From Puccinellia tenuiflora (lineage: Eukaryota; Streptophyta; Magnoliopsida; Poales; Poaceae), in contig QRDG01000238.1 of the NCBI GenBank assembly GCA_012064385.1, positions 852,518 to 916,517 on the forward strand: a stretch of DNA of 64,000 nucleotides, written 5' to 3'. Shown here piece by piece: positions 22,321 to 34,500 of this stretch. Both the position numbers and the translations under genes were made by a program. Below the pieces are notes generated by a model. The model was given only the letters and a program-made list of their open reading frames with translations. It had not been told where the DNA came from and did no database searches. Each line of letters begins with the position of its first letter. The stretch's first letter is position 1.

Positions 22321-22557
22321 TCTCGATTCCCGAGGATGCCTGGGAAGTGGGAGGGAACCCGCGCAGGACTTTCAGGAGCCTCCGGGAGCAGGAGGCCTCC
22401 TTACAACCCCCGACACTCTACAGCTGAAAAGGTGGATGATCCCGTTCGCCATCGCGCCCATCGCTATTCTCTCGGCCTGCGATGCGAAGGCAAGACGGCT
22501 CAAGGCCAAGTTCAAAACCGAGAAAGAACAAGGGGTCAAGAAGGCCCGGATGCTTAC

Positions 22558-22866
22558 CTGATCTATGGCCTCGAGCTCCTCCCAGAGTGGGGACAAGCCC
22601 GGGATCTCGGCGGTCCTCTCCCTCAAGGTCGCAATCAGGTGCGGCCTTCGGACGTCTCGCTCACGGGCTTCCGCCTGCGCCGCGGTGCCAGTGATGACCG
22701 CCAGGCACGAAAGGTCCCGAACTACGGCAGGGTGGGACACCACCTCTTCTTCCTCTTCTGTGGCTCGGGCCCCAGCTCCTCTGGGAGCCTCTGCCGTTCT
22801 CCGAAAGACGGACATCGCCATCAACGTCCCGGACAAGGATATCCTAGCTTCTCCAGACATCGCCAT
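22558..22866 (-). CDS. Antisense gene of the Tat element, first exon
   Basis: On the minus strand a TATAAATA box at 22955-22948 is followed, 82 bases on, by an ATG in good context (22866). About 103 codons then lead to a strong donor, CAG|GTAAGC, at 22558/22557. The protein begins MAMSGEARISLSG, has a run of glutamates, and ends PLWEELEAIDQ. I do not recognise a domain. The unspliced frame continues to 22372, but the tail differs in character, so an intron is likelier. Downstream exons were not located. Antisense ORFs between pol and the 3' LTR are a described property of Tat/Retand elements, which fits. It could also be an unrelated gene fragment. Confidence 0.45.
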
Positions 22867-22947
22867 TCGATCTACGGAGGGGCGGAGAAAGAAGCAAGGA
22901 AGAAGCTGAAGAGAAGATGCTTTAAGGAGGCTGGGGACTGGGGAGCC

Positions 22948-22955
22948 TATTTATA
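22948..22955 (-). promoter_or_regulatory. TATA box for the antisense ORF
   Basis: The minus strand reads TATAAATA, embedded in GCCTATTTATAGGC. Spacing to the ATG at 22866 allows a 5' UTR of about 50 bases. Confidence 0.5.
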
Positions 22956-23174
22956 GGCCTCTCATTCCCCACTTACCCCTCGATGGTATGGTTGCTGCAG
23001 TAATGGGGACGCGTTTTGCAAAAAGCCTGTTTCCATTCACATCAATTACGCCTGGAGGCTAATCTTACATGAGGAAACCAGTCCTACATCGCCTCGAGAG
23101 AATAAAACGGGGCCTACTCTTTAACAAAAAGGGCGGCTCTCGCCGAACAAGGAGCACCGGCGCACGACTGAAGG

Positions 23175-23288
23175 TGCTACTTCCTGAAGTACGGCGACGA
23201 GGCCACCAAGAAGGAGATCAAGGAGATCTTCGGGGCCGCCGTCTCGGGGCTCCTTGCCTTCAGGAAGACGATCTCTCCTCAACCTTGA
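23175..23288 (+). pseudogene. Short gene fragment, unknown origin
   Basis: A + strand stretch reads CYFLKYGDEATKKEIKEIF and continues to a TGA. The amphipathic, low-repeat sequence looks like a real protein helix and slightly recalls Pumilio/CPL repeats, but this is too weak to name. It abuts the B3 fragment in the opposite orientation. Confidence 0.25.
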
Positions 23289-23480
23289 TGCTGGGCGAGC
23301 CTTCCTCATCCTCATCGGAGCTGTGGCTGCGGCTGCTGCTGTCGCTCTCCACGCAGCACTCCACGCGCCCTCCGTCGGCGCAGAAGATCTTCACGGAGAG
23401 CGTCGTATCTCCGTCGTACTCAAACAACAAGTACTGCCCCCAGGTCAGGAGGCGGAAGCGGGAGAACGACTTCCACCCCC
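23274..23480 (-). pseudogene. Fragment of a plant B3 DNA-binding-domain gene
   Basis: The minus strand encodes GWKSFSRFRLLTWGQYLLFE, then YDGDTTLSVKIF and an acidic serine-rich tail. This fits the C-terminal half of a B3 domain (the GW..F...L..GD...F.YDG...F.V.IF pattern) as in REM-type transcription factors. The first half and any start codon are absent because an LTR-like sequence abuts at 23481. It is a captured or truncated host-gene piece, not a working gene. Confidence 0.6.
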
Positions 23481-23735
23481 TGAAAGTGCATGGTTTCTCC
23501 CATGCATGGTTTTGGTAATTAATGACAATCTCTATGGACTAATGTTTGCATTGAGCTATATTCATAGGTGTGTCCATTTGCTTTGCTTGAGCTCCATTTG
23601 TTGGAGTTAGAGCTAAGGGAAGAAAAGTTTATGTTGATCAAGGCTTTGTGCGGGTTGATCATCACTCAAGGCCAAGTGAAGATATGCCGAAGAGTGCGTC
23701 TCCCATCTTGGTGTATGGGGAAGCCACATGTGAAT
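23481..23735 (+). repeat. LTR-like fragment beginning TGAAAGTGCATGG
   Basis: The start and the phrase GGTTTTGGTAATTAATGACA are typical of long LTRs common in large grass genomes. The fragment is cut at 23735 by the LTR of the duplicated unit, sharing CTTCACATG at the join. The family is not resolved. Confidence 0.4.
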
Positions 23736-26700
23736 CTTCACATGAAATAATCAGGGAGCAACAATTGAGGAACCAAAGGTGATTATGTGAATGGTGAACA
23801 AAATTGCAAAGCAACTAAACATATTTGTCCAGGAAGTTCTAACTAATACAAATATGTTTGTGGCAAATATTAATGCAATTGCAAATTCAAATATTTAAAT
23901 AAAACCCTAAAATACAAGAGAGCAAATGCTGAAATGTTACCACATGAAATTTTTTTCAAATGGGCTGCAAATTTTACCACAGGTTCTAAATAATATATGT
24001 TGGCTCTGTGAATTGTTTTAGAATTTTTAAAATTAATTAAGGGCCTCAATTAAATAGAAAAGACTGTTGTTTCAATTAAAGAATTAAAAACAGAAAAGAA
24101 AAAGACAGGCAGGGGGTTTTTGCAAAGTCGCCATCGTCTTCACGCTGTAGCGACCGCGTCCTCCCGCCACCGTTGCCGACGAACATCGTCGCCACTATCG
24201 CGACTCCCTCGCTCTCTGGCCTCCCACGGTGGATAAGACGCACGCCCGCTGCCCTAGCTACTCGCGCGCCCCCCTTTTTCCCCCACCTGCAGAAACCCTA
24301 AATCGAGCCGCGCATGGCCATGCGCTGACCGAGCCGCCGCTGCTCGCCGCCGACGTTGCAGACCTCCCGGAGCAGATCGAGCTGGGGCGAAAGCTCGGCC
24401 TCCTTCTCCTCTTCCTCCTCCTCCAAGCAATCGGGCCGGGACGCCCTAGATCGACGCAATCATCTTCGTCTTCTCCGACGCTGCCGACGCCGGCCACCGC
24501 GAGTCGCCGCCGCACCAGCCCTCCTCTGCCACCACTGACCTCACGCACGTGCTCAGGGTGAGCTCACGGTCCTAACGGACACCTCCTTCCTCTCTCTCTC
24601 ACTCTGGGTCGCCGTTTTCCCCGTCGGCCGAACCGTGCCTCCGCCGTGGCTCGTCGCCGGCGTCCTTTCCGGCGACCATTTGGTCCCTACCGCTGCCACC
24701 TAGCTTGCCTCAGCGCGTAGACCCCAACCTTGCCCGCCGTTAGGCCTAGATTGTCGTAGATCGACGAGTGCATGATCGGCAGGCCGCCGGCCGTCGTCGC
24801 GCCGCGCCGGTCGTGGCCTCCCCGCGCCGGTCAAACCTGCCAGTGGGCCGCTGGCCGACGTGGCGTGCCAGTGTGGCTGCTGCCCCACCGGTCAGCCACC
24901 GTGGCTAGATGCGGCCCGGTACAAAACGTCCGGGGCATTTTTCCTGAAATTTAATTAAAAGACAGAATTTGATATGAACTTTGAAATTTGATAACTTTTG
25001 AACCACAAGTCCAAAAATTACAAATAATATGTCAAAATGCTCAGCAACAAAATGTCTACCTGTTAGTGCCATTGGTTAAATTATTTGGTCAAATTAAATT
25101 GCCCATATTTAATAAAAACAGAAATGGCAGAAAATAAGGGGAATTTAGAAATTGCATAACTTTAGTTTTACTTGTCCAAAAATTGTCTTCAATAGCTGAA
25201 AATGATCAGTGGACAATGGGATACCACTTTATGCCCTTTGAGAGAGTTGGAGAATTACTACTTATCTCAGTGCTTGTTTTACCAAAAATTACTAAAATGG
25301 CAGATTTAAATCCCATATTGAATAAATCATAACTTGGTGAATATTACTTCAAAAATTGCAAATGATATAGCAAAATGACCAGCAAAGCAAATGCTATCTA
25401 CCTATGTTAATATCACAGCATGCAAATAAATTTTCCTTTGATGTTAATTTCGAATTGGTTAAAATGATTTAAATTGCATAACCGTTTAAATCACCATTTC
25501 TTCACCGTTAATCGGAAAAATGCAAACAAGGTACCAAAATGATCAGTAGGTTAATACCTATCTAATAATGTCATTTTCATGCATTTAGGACCCATATTTC
25601 AGTACTGGACGTTTTGATAAATAACGCAAATCACTAAGTTAAAGATGGAGTTTTAACCCATTAATTGTGATATTTAATTTGGGGGTTCCATTTAACTTGT
25701 GGGACATGCCCAATACCTTTCCAATGCATAATATGACCATATCATCATGATTGTGCATTGCACCGTGTATTCGTGTTATTTATTCCTTTCTTGTATTGTT
25801 TGTGTTTCGGTAGATTCTGGAGTCGAGGTTCCACCACAATACCTTGACAACCAGCGCGACCAGTACTACCAGCAAGGCAAGAGCTAACCTAACCTTCTTG
25901 GCATATCTCATATTACCCAAATATTTTATCCACCATAATATTGCATTCGATTCTAGCAACAAGTTTTGGTCAGTATATAGAGTATCCTATCATTGCATGC
26001 TCCCTGAACCATTACCTGTTTTCACTCCTATGAACCATAGGTTGATGTGTTGGCCGGAGATCAATCATATCTGTTGTATGTTAGGCTTAGATATGCTTAG
26101 CCATGCTCAGTCGAATGCTTAAGTTGTCCGTTGATTATTTCCATAATTGTGAAGTGAATGGAATGTTCGGACAGTGGTGGAGACTTGTGTTGATAATTAA
26201 TTGCTAAGAAGGCTGGGATGAGTTGCCATCGGGGATGGTGTTTTGTCTCGTTCTGGCCCCTAGGTGTGAGTTCTTATCTCTTGAACCAAGACCGAGCGTG
26301 CTTCCAAAGGTGGGAGTATGGGCTCCTTACTAACCGAATAATTAGTGCGGGCGTATCCAAGGGTCCTCTAGTTTGCGCTTTCCATTTGCGGGTGTGTGGA
26401 TGAAGATGATGATGATGATGGTGATGATGATGGAGGTGATAGGAGTGGCGATGGGGCAGGGTGTTGAAATAGGCGCTGAACTTGTCCTGTCGTCACGATG
26501 ACCCTTGGATAGTCTCATGCTTTGTAAAGGTTTAACCGCGCCTGCCCTGCCGGCTTTCCCCGGAAGAGAGCTAAATGATCAGGCAAGGGGTCGGACGGTA
26601 CCAATGGTAAAAAAAGTACACCCCTGCAGGGTTTAATCTTTTCGAAAAGCCGTGTCCACGGTTATGGACAGCTTGGGAATAGATTATGAGATCATAGATA

Positions 26701-27543
26701 ACCTGAACCTTTAATCAAATGGCAGCTAGAGGTTGCATAATCAACGTGTGCTAAAAGGTTCATTTCCTCGAGGGAGATTCGAGGGAGTGCCTTGGTGGAG
26801 ATAAGTGGAGTTGTTGAATACAGTAGGTTCCCCGTGAACCGAAGAGAAAAGTGTTACCCTCTTATCCCCTTATGAAAATCTTCTGATTAGACAATGCCAT
26901 GAGTCCTAGTCTTCGGAAGGAAAAACTAGCTTTATGCAAAACAACCACTTATATAGCTTTGAAGCCTCCGTCAGCATCGGGCCTATATCGCCCTACTAAT
27001 TCTTGCGAGTACGTCGTACTCAGCCTTGCTTTGTTGATTATTATTTGTTTCAGAGGAGGACGCCACCGAACTGGAAGGTGGGTTCTACGTTGACTTCGAC
27101 GAGTAGTCTGGGGTTCCTAGGTGGCAGCTTGGGACGTCTTGGAACAGGCTGGCACGGGATGTTTATCTGTAGGCCTCTTAGGAAATAATTTGGATCTTGT
27201 TGTTTAGACAACTTTAAATTCGCTTCCGCTTGTTGTAATGATGGGTCAGTGACCTCTGATGTGTCATTTGCTATCTTTCTCAATTATATGAGTTGAACTA
27301 TGATATCTTTGTGTCGTAGAGTCTGTGATGTGCCACTTGTTCCGCAGTCTTGGTCTCTTTGTTATACGTGAAAGCGATGTCTGAGCTTATGGCATGATCG
27401 AGGTGTTGTGTGCCGATGATGTATTCCGAGCACGCCTGCCAATGTGTTTTGGCCTGGGATTGGTAACCCCAGTAACCCTTGATTGTGTAGCATGACCGGT
27501 TGCACAACGTTTCACTGTATAGCTCTGGGGCCAGGGCGCTACA
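23736..27543 (+). repeat. LTR of element 1 family, first 90 bases missing (copy B)
   Basis: Matches 97-3900 and ends GGGCGCTACA. A local replacement near 25255-25275 differs from both LTRs of copy A. The palindrome is kept at 27007-27021. Confidence 0.9.
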
Positions 27544-27546
27544 AAT

Positions 27547-27558
27547 TGGTATCAGAGC
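27547..27558 (+). other. Primer-binding site (copy B)
   Basis: TGGTATCAGAGC three bases after the LTR, identical to 3904-3915. Confidence 0.88.
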
Positions 27559-27828
27559 AGTACTGCCTGTAGGAAACCCGTTCTATTGGTCGAAGTTGAG
27601 TCTAGTGTAGTAAAAGTTATTTATGAACTGAAAATGAGTTGTGAAAACCCTCTTAGGATTCTTTTTACTTCTTACCCAACTCGCTCTAACTCTGAGTCGC
27701 CTTACCTCTATTTGTCTTAAAGTTGGGTCAAAGTTTAAGGTTCATCGGGGTTGGGTTCTTACCGTCTAGATTAATTCTTGAGTACCATTTCCGTTCCTAA
27801 CTGTTGAACTGTTCTGTTATTGCTACAG

Positions 27829-28503
27829 ATGACGCGTCCGGGACTTGTTGTCCGTCTAACTCGCTGTGAGGGTGTCCGCGGGTTTCCCGCCTTGTTTGCT
27901 GCTGCCTTAGCCAGCTAGGGTTGCCCTTGGTACCCTGAGTACGTCGTGTACGAGCAGCACATGCCGTACGGACAGCGGCAATTCTTCTGTGAAGCCCGCG
28001 TCCTGACTCCGGATGGAGACGGAGTCTAGCACCAGAGTGTCGGTGTGGGCATGACCGTGGAGCGGGTTGTTCAAGAGGCTGCGTTCAACGGCCTCTCCAT
28101 GTACCGTGGCGACTCGATGTCTGATTTTTACCACTTCCCTGCTGCTGAGGCCGGTCTGGAAGGCTGCTATGTTGCTAGGTACTCCAACCCAGCGACCGAG
28201 CCAGACCCCAGTCGCAGAGCTCTTATCGAGATGGTCCGGGCGTTGGACCTTCGTGCCCGTCAGTGGTACCTATACACTGTGGCTGCCCGTGATAGTCACC
28301 GGAGCACCCTGAGGGCTTTGGAGCCTTATGTCAATGCCGGGATAGTTTCCCAAGATCTCCTTTCGCCGCTACCGATGGAGCTACCCAACTACATGAGCAG
28401 CCCAAGAGTGGGTGGCACCATTCCACCACGAGGACCTGCTCGAGATGTCGGGGGCGACGTACACACGCCGCCGTATGTTGACCAGCCAGCAAGTGCACGC
28501 CGT
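27829..28503 (+). pseudogene. Leader ORF0, copy B, with intact ATG but two stops and a truncated end
   Basis: ATG at 27829-27831 directly follows TACAG and shows the original start codon that copy A has lost. Two in-frame TAG codons (27916-27918, 28027-28029) stand where copy A has CAG. An 18-base in-frame loss removes six codons around 28111. The frame is cut at 28503 by the deletion junction, losing the last residues. The dsRBD-like segment is otherwise the same as in 4186-4926. Comparing the two copies shows the ancestral ORF was open from ATG to stop. Confidence 0.75.
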
Positions 28504-30012
28504 AGAGATGATGTGTTGGCCGGATACAAAGTATAATTTTTGATAATCATGCTTAGCTATGCTTATCCATGCTTAGTAGAATGCTTAGATGTCCGTTATT
28601 TAATTCCATGATATTGATGTTGATGGAATGATTCGGGCATGGTGGATGAAGGCGATGCTTAATTAAATTGCTAAAAGGCTTGGATGAGTTGCGCTCGGGG
28701 AGGGTGTTTTGCCTCATTCTTGCCGCCTAGGCTGAGAGTGCTTTTAGCTAGAACCAAGAACCGAGCGTGCTGCCAAAGGTGGGGACATATGGAATCCCCT
28801 GTGACCGAATAAGTTGTGAGGGGCTTGTCAAGGGTCCTCTAGTTTGCTATTTCCAGTTGCGCGTGAGTGTGTGGGTGGAAAAGAAACGAGGACGGTGGTG
28901 TTTAGGATGTGGCCGCGGGGCAGGGCGTTGGAGGCGCTGAACCTGTCCTTCCGCACACGGATGGTCCTTGAGTAAGCCTCATGCAATGTAAAGGTCTAAC
29001 CGCGCCCACTCGCCGGCCTTCCCCGGAAGAGGGCCAACCAGGTGAGCCGGACGGTACCGATGGATAAATTAGTACACCCCTGCAGGGAAAATCTTTTCGA
29101 AAAGCCGTGTCCACGGTTATGGACAAATCTTGGGAAAGGCGGATTAGCTCATAGAGAACCTTAACCTTAATTAATTAATTTGGCAGATAAAGGTTGCAAC
29201 TCAACGTGTGTGTAAAAGGTTCATTTCCTCGAGGGTGATTCGAGGGAGTGCCTCTGGTGGAGATGAGTGGTGATGGTTACAAGTAGGTTCGACGAGAACC
29301 GAAGATGAAATGTTACTCTCTTATCCCCTTTATGAAAAATATTCTGACTAGACGATGCCATGTGTCCTTTTTATATCTTTTTAAGGAAATCTAGCTTTAT
29401 GCAAAATAACTACATATACAGCTTCAGAGCCTCCGTCAGTCATTGGGCCTATATCGCTCTACTAAACTTGCGAGTACGTCGTACTCAGTCTCTCTTTGCT
29501 GCCTCTATGATTTTGTATTTCAGAGGAGGACGACCCCGAGCACCTAGGTGGGTTCTTCGTTGACGTCGACTACTAGTCTGGGGTTCCCAGGTGGCAGCTT
29601 GGGACCGTGGAACAAGCTGGCTTGGGTGATGTTTATCTGTAGGCCTCTTAGGCCATAATTTGCACCTTGTTGTATTAGACAATGCTTACCCGCTTCCGCT
29701 TGATGAATTGTTGGTCTGTGACCTTTTGATGTGTATTATTTGTATTCTTCTCGTTATATGAGTTGCTATATGATCTTGTGTCGTAGAGTCATGCATTGTG
29801 CCAGTTGTTCCACAAGTCTCGGTCTCTTAACTATACGCGAAAGCGATGTCTGAGCTTATGGCATGATCGAGGTGTTGTGTGCCGATGATCCATTCCGAGC
29901 ACACCTGCCAATGTGTTTTGGCCTGGGATTGGTAAACCCAGTAACTCTCGATTGTGTAGCATGACCGGTTACACAACGTTTCACTGTATAGTTCTGGGGT
30001 CGGGGCGCTACA
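28504..30012 (+). repeat. Relative-family LTR fragment (copy B)
   Basis: Matches 13592-15089 and joins directly to the truncated leader ORF at 28503. Palindrome at 29472-29486. Confidence 0.8.
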
Positions 30013-30338
30013 GAAATTTCATCAAGATAGAAATTATATCTATAATTTTTGGCCACATAATGGAGAGAGCATAGCTCAAGCTTTGGGGAGATTAAAATCA
30101 TTAATACTTAAATTAGGTGATAAGGACACTGACAATTGTATTAGGTGTGTTGGGGACAGAAGATACTTCTTGTATCTTAATTGCAGGATTGCTTGAGAGA
30201 GGATACGTTCAACCTCTTCCTCCTGCGGATTCGATAAACCGTGGGTTACTCACTTAAGGGAAATTTGCCGCTATCCTGCAAACCTCTGCGCTTGGAGGCC
30301 CAACAAGTCTACAAGAATAGAAGCGTGTAGTAGACATC
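30013..30338. repeat. Unassigned retroelement remnant (copy B)
   Basis: Counterpart of 15090-15410 with a few substitutions and small indels. Noncoding. Confidence 0.4.
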
Positions 30339-31109
30339 ATGGAGGAAGCAGGGGAGCAGGTCGGGGTGGAGGAAGAGGACGTGGCGGGATGGGAGAGGAA
30401 AAAGAAAAAAGGGAAAAGAAAGAAAAGAAAGGAAAGAAAAGAAAGACGGGGGGAAAGGAAAAGGACAAGGGTGGAAGGGAATTTTCGCGAAACTAGGAAA
30501 AAGGGAGAGGGTGGCTGCAAAAACGCAGGGGGGGTAGGAACAGAAAACTGCCAGGGGATTTCTAGGGTTTGGAGGTTAGGTGGGCTTTGGGCCGGTTTGG
30601 GCTGCTCTCTCACGCACTCGAAACTTTTATTTTCCTATTGCAAATTAATTTGAAAATTTAATTTCGGAAAACGGTTACGACTGTCTCAGTAAAACTTTTC
30701 CCACAATTTTAGAAAAATAAAATAGGGTTTAAAAAAAATAATTTTTGTTGCTAAAAAAATATGCGATGCGCATGATGCTGATGTCATGATGATGGAAAAC
30801 AAAAATAACAGGCAAAATCTAATTTTGGGGAAACTCTGTGACATTACAACCGACACCACTAACAAGGGATCTCGCCCCGAGATCCACGCTACCGTCAGGG
30901 GGGAAAGAGCGGGTTATACTATCGAATCTCCTTCGTCGTGTTGATCTTCTCGACACCACTAACAAGAGGTTCTTGCTCATGTCGATGGCGATGTTCGTCT
31001 GTCGTGATCCTTCCGAAGAACGAACCTATTAGGATGAAAGGCAAAGAGTTCGTCCACCCACGAAGATGCTATAACCGGAAGATAGATAAGAGAGAAGATT
31101 TAAATCATA

Positions 31110-31379
31110 CTCCCTCCATTCCTGAATGTAGTGCGTATAGTTTTCTGGCACGAATATTAAGACATGTGAATTTTATACATGGTGCAATCATTTCACATGG
31201 AGAGAATCGGAGAGAGAGGTGTTACTAACAGCTACAAATTAAAAAAATCTGTCAAATATCTCAGTGGAAGTATTTAACTCGTCTTTGGAGTAGTGAAATT
31301 GTCTAAAAATCATAATACACCTTATATTTTGGAATTTTTCTCAAAAAACTATACGCCTTACATCAAGAAACGGAGGGAG
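31110..31379. mobile_element. Stowaway-like MITE (copy B)
   Basis: 270 bp, CTCCCTCC...GGAGGGAG ends, TA duplications at 31108-31109 and 31380-31381. It was duplicated with its surroundings, so it is not an independent insertion. Confidence 0.88.
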
Positions 31380-31559
31380 TATAAGGTAAGAGCAGGAATA
31401 GAATAGAGGTAAGGAATAAACAAGAGTCCTATTGAGAACTTTCCCAAATAATTTTTAGTAAGATAGTTTTGACACTCTACAAGAACGATCATTAGCTAGG
31501 GTATCCTACAGGCAGACTGGACCCGCGGGGTATCGAAGAACCTGGCTCTGATACCACTT

Positions 31560-34500
31560 TGTAACGCCCCCCGGATCGGTACTATGTAGATTTGAGCGTT
31601 CCAGCCAAATCCACATAATAACGATCCCAGGACGCCCACCAGGCATAACGTGCATGTCGCAACACACGCGTTATGCGGGTGGAATTGCGATGATCATTAC
31701 AATAGTCCTCGATGGAACCCACAAAAGAACATATATACAACAACGACTCACCGAGTCAAGAGCAAAAGATACAATACAAAGATCCAAATAACAACGGAAG
31801 GGGGTAGCATCCGGCTACGGACAAGAATACAAATGTGGACTAAGAGTCATGAAGATAAACGAAGGCACCATATCCCTCCCCAGGCCAAGCCGGAGGGATT
31901 CCCAAGCTAACGTCATCGGACTTCAAACCTGTCGGCTACATTGGAATAGCAGCCCCGAAGGGGTCAGTACTATAAACAGTACTGGCAAGTAATACTCACA
32001 ACATATCAAAGCTGGAATTCCGGGGGAAGAGGGTTAGCGATTGAGATGGCGGCAAGCAGCACTAACAACTTATAGATGACACGCTACAACTTCCGTCTAA
32101 AAGAGACAAGGTAAGAGAGCGCAAAAGGAACCAACTATACTAACACCAAACATAACCCAGCCAATTCCTTACCAACCCGTTTAAACCACGAGCAGCAAGC
32201 CTAAAGGCACTCACACAGTAGACAATTGTATGAGTTATTATTCATGTAATCTATCTTACTAGTCAAGTTATAATCTTTAGGTGCAAGTTGTCTATGATCT
32301 TTCTAGCCAGCGCATTTCACCAAGTCGTCCATAACCGCGGGCACGGCTTTTCGAAAAGATTTCACCCTGCAGGGATGCACCAATGAACCCACACGCATCA
32401 AAACACTTGCTTAGAGGTGTACCGGTGGAGCATTCGACGCAATACTTCCCTTCTCTACAAACAAGTCCAGGGAGCCACCTAGCTAGGTCTGATCCACCTT
32501 GAGAGTCTGGCCGAAGCTTCGACGTGGGCCTAACCGTTGCGTGAACGGCTTCGGGAGGAACACTCATATGATTGCCCTCCTTCCACACTCGATAAACGAA
32601 CGATCCGCAAGCCCTACCGTAAGTAACCACGTATCCATCATCATCTTACCTTCACATCAACATTGTTGTACGCGCGCAAATGGAAACACCCGAACTAAGT
32701 TGTGGCTCCTGGAGAGGTTTGAAGATCCGGTAATAGATTGCAGGGAGGCCCATAGAACTCCCACATGTGGTTAGTGCGCTCAGTCTTGGATCAACGGAAA
32801 AGAACTCGGGTTCTAGGCGACACTAGCCACAACAAAACACCATGATTGGCCTTCTGCCGGTGCCTTATCTTTATTATATTATTCCCATCGCAACAGAAAT
32901 TAAAGATTATCATGTGAGTTGTGCCTAGCTATCATGTTAACAACAAGACTAGATAAAGAGATAACAGGACTCAAGCAAAGCACCTAAGCATGCACTTGGA
33001 CTCGCAAGGCTAACAAGGTAAACAAGCAACAGGTAATAGGATATGGGGGTGTGGCTTATCATGGCTGCAAGGTAAACATGCAAATAGGATCGAGACACAA
33101 GCATCGTAATATAAGGCTAGCAAGGAACAAAAGATAGAACGAGTAAGAGACAGAAAACAAGCAAAGATAGCAAGTGAGTATCACTTGCCTGCAATCCGGT
33201 AGAGGTAGCAGAACCTGTCGTTGCTCACATCAACTCAACGTCCTAATCCCGAAGAAGCAACAAACACTGGCAACGGAAAGATGCATTTTACTCTACGGCA
33301 AAAGAATCGGCATGTTGATGACATGTTGCATGAGAAATTAAATGTGATCCAATTTTATATTCCCTAACACATGGCAAATCATTTTAAATGGGATCGGTGC
33401 ACAATATAGATGCACCGGACAAACCCCATAATTTAGTTGATTTAATTCGACTAAATGGATAAAGGTGCGATGTTAATTAAATATGCATGACTTTAGATAA
33501 GATACGCATATAGGTTATAGAGGGCTAGGGTCGGGGTCACACATCGGGTTCGGGGGATCTTCGGATTGGAAGCGGAAGTAGTCGTCGTCGAAGTAGTCGA
33601 GGTAGTCGAAGTAGCCATACGTCCGGAGTAGAATTAGTTGAGGTAGTCGATGTTGTGGAAGTAATCGTACTCGGGTCGTCGTCGTGGCGGACCTTGGTGT
33701 TCCGTCTTCAGGGTCGTCGAGGGTTCACGGTGTCGGGGATCGGACACCAGACTTCACGGTCTTGCACGAAGGTGGCCGACACAAAAACACAATTGAAGAA
33801 CTTGTCGACGGTCGGGTTAGATCTTGGCGTATCCGTATTTGGTCATCAGGTCGGAGAACTCGGGTTCACGGACACGGAGACCTTGGCAGCGTCATCGGGA
33901 AGTGGCTTCACGATGGGATCGTCCACTGGGGAATACGGCATCGGGGACGGAAGCGGAGATCTTGCGTCGGGAACGGCTTCACGATCGGAGCGTCCGGGTT
34001 CACGACGGGAAACGGGATTCGGCTTCACGACGGGGACGAATAACTCGTCGGGGAAACATGGAGGCGACACGCACAAGTAGCAGCAACCGACCACCTACAG
34101 GGGACACGCACGGGCACTTCGGCAGGCTCAGGCCGCAGAAGGAGGCAATGGCGACAGGAGACGCTCCTGGCGGCACGAGCTGGCGAGGAGGAGCACGCGC
34201 GCAGGAGGGGAGGACGGCGAGCCGGCGCTTGGTGTGGAGGAGCTCGGGGACGGCCGCGAGCTGGAGGCGACGGGGAGCTGGTGGGGGAGCGCGACTGGAG
34301 GGGGAGCTCGGGCGCGAGGGCCGGCCGACGGAGAAGGAGGCGGCCTCGTCAGGGGCGCGCGCGTGAGGGAGGAGCGGCGCGGCCGCGAGCAGAGGAGGCC
34401 CGCGCGGGGCAGGGCCGGCCGGAGGAGGGCCGAGGCGGTGCGAGGAGCGGCATCGGGCGTGGCGGCGCACACGGTCCAGGAGAGGAGGTGGCCGAGCTCG

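Noticed and set aside
23175..23288. Pumilio/CPL-domain assignment for the KYGDEATKKEI fragment
   Set aside because: Similarity is too short and too generic to name a family from memory.
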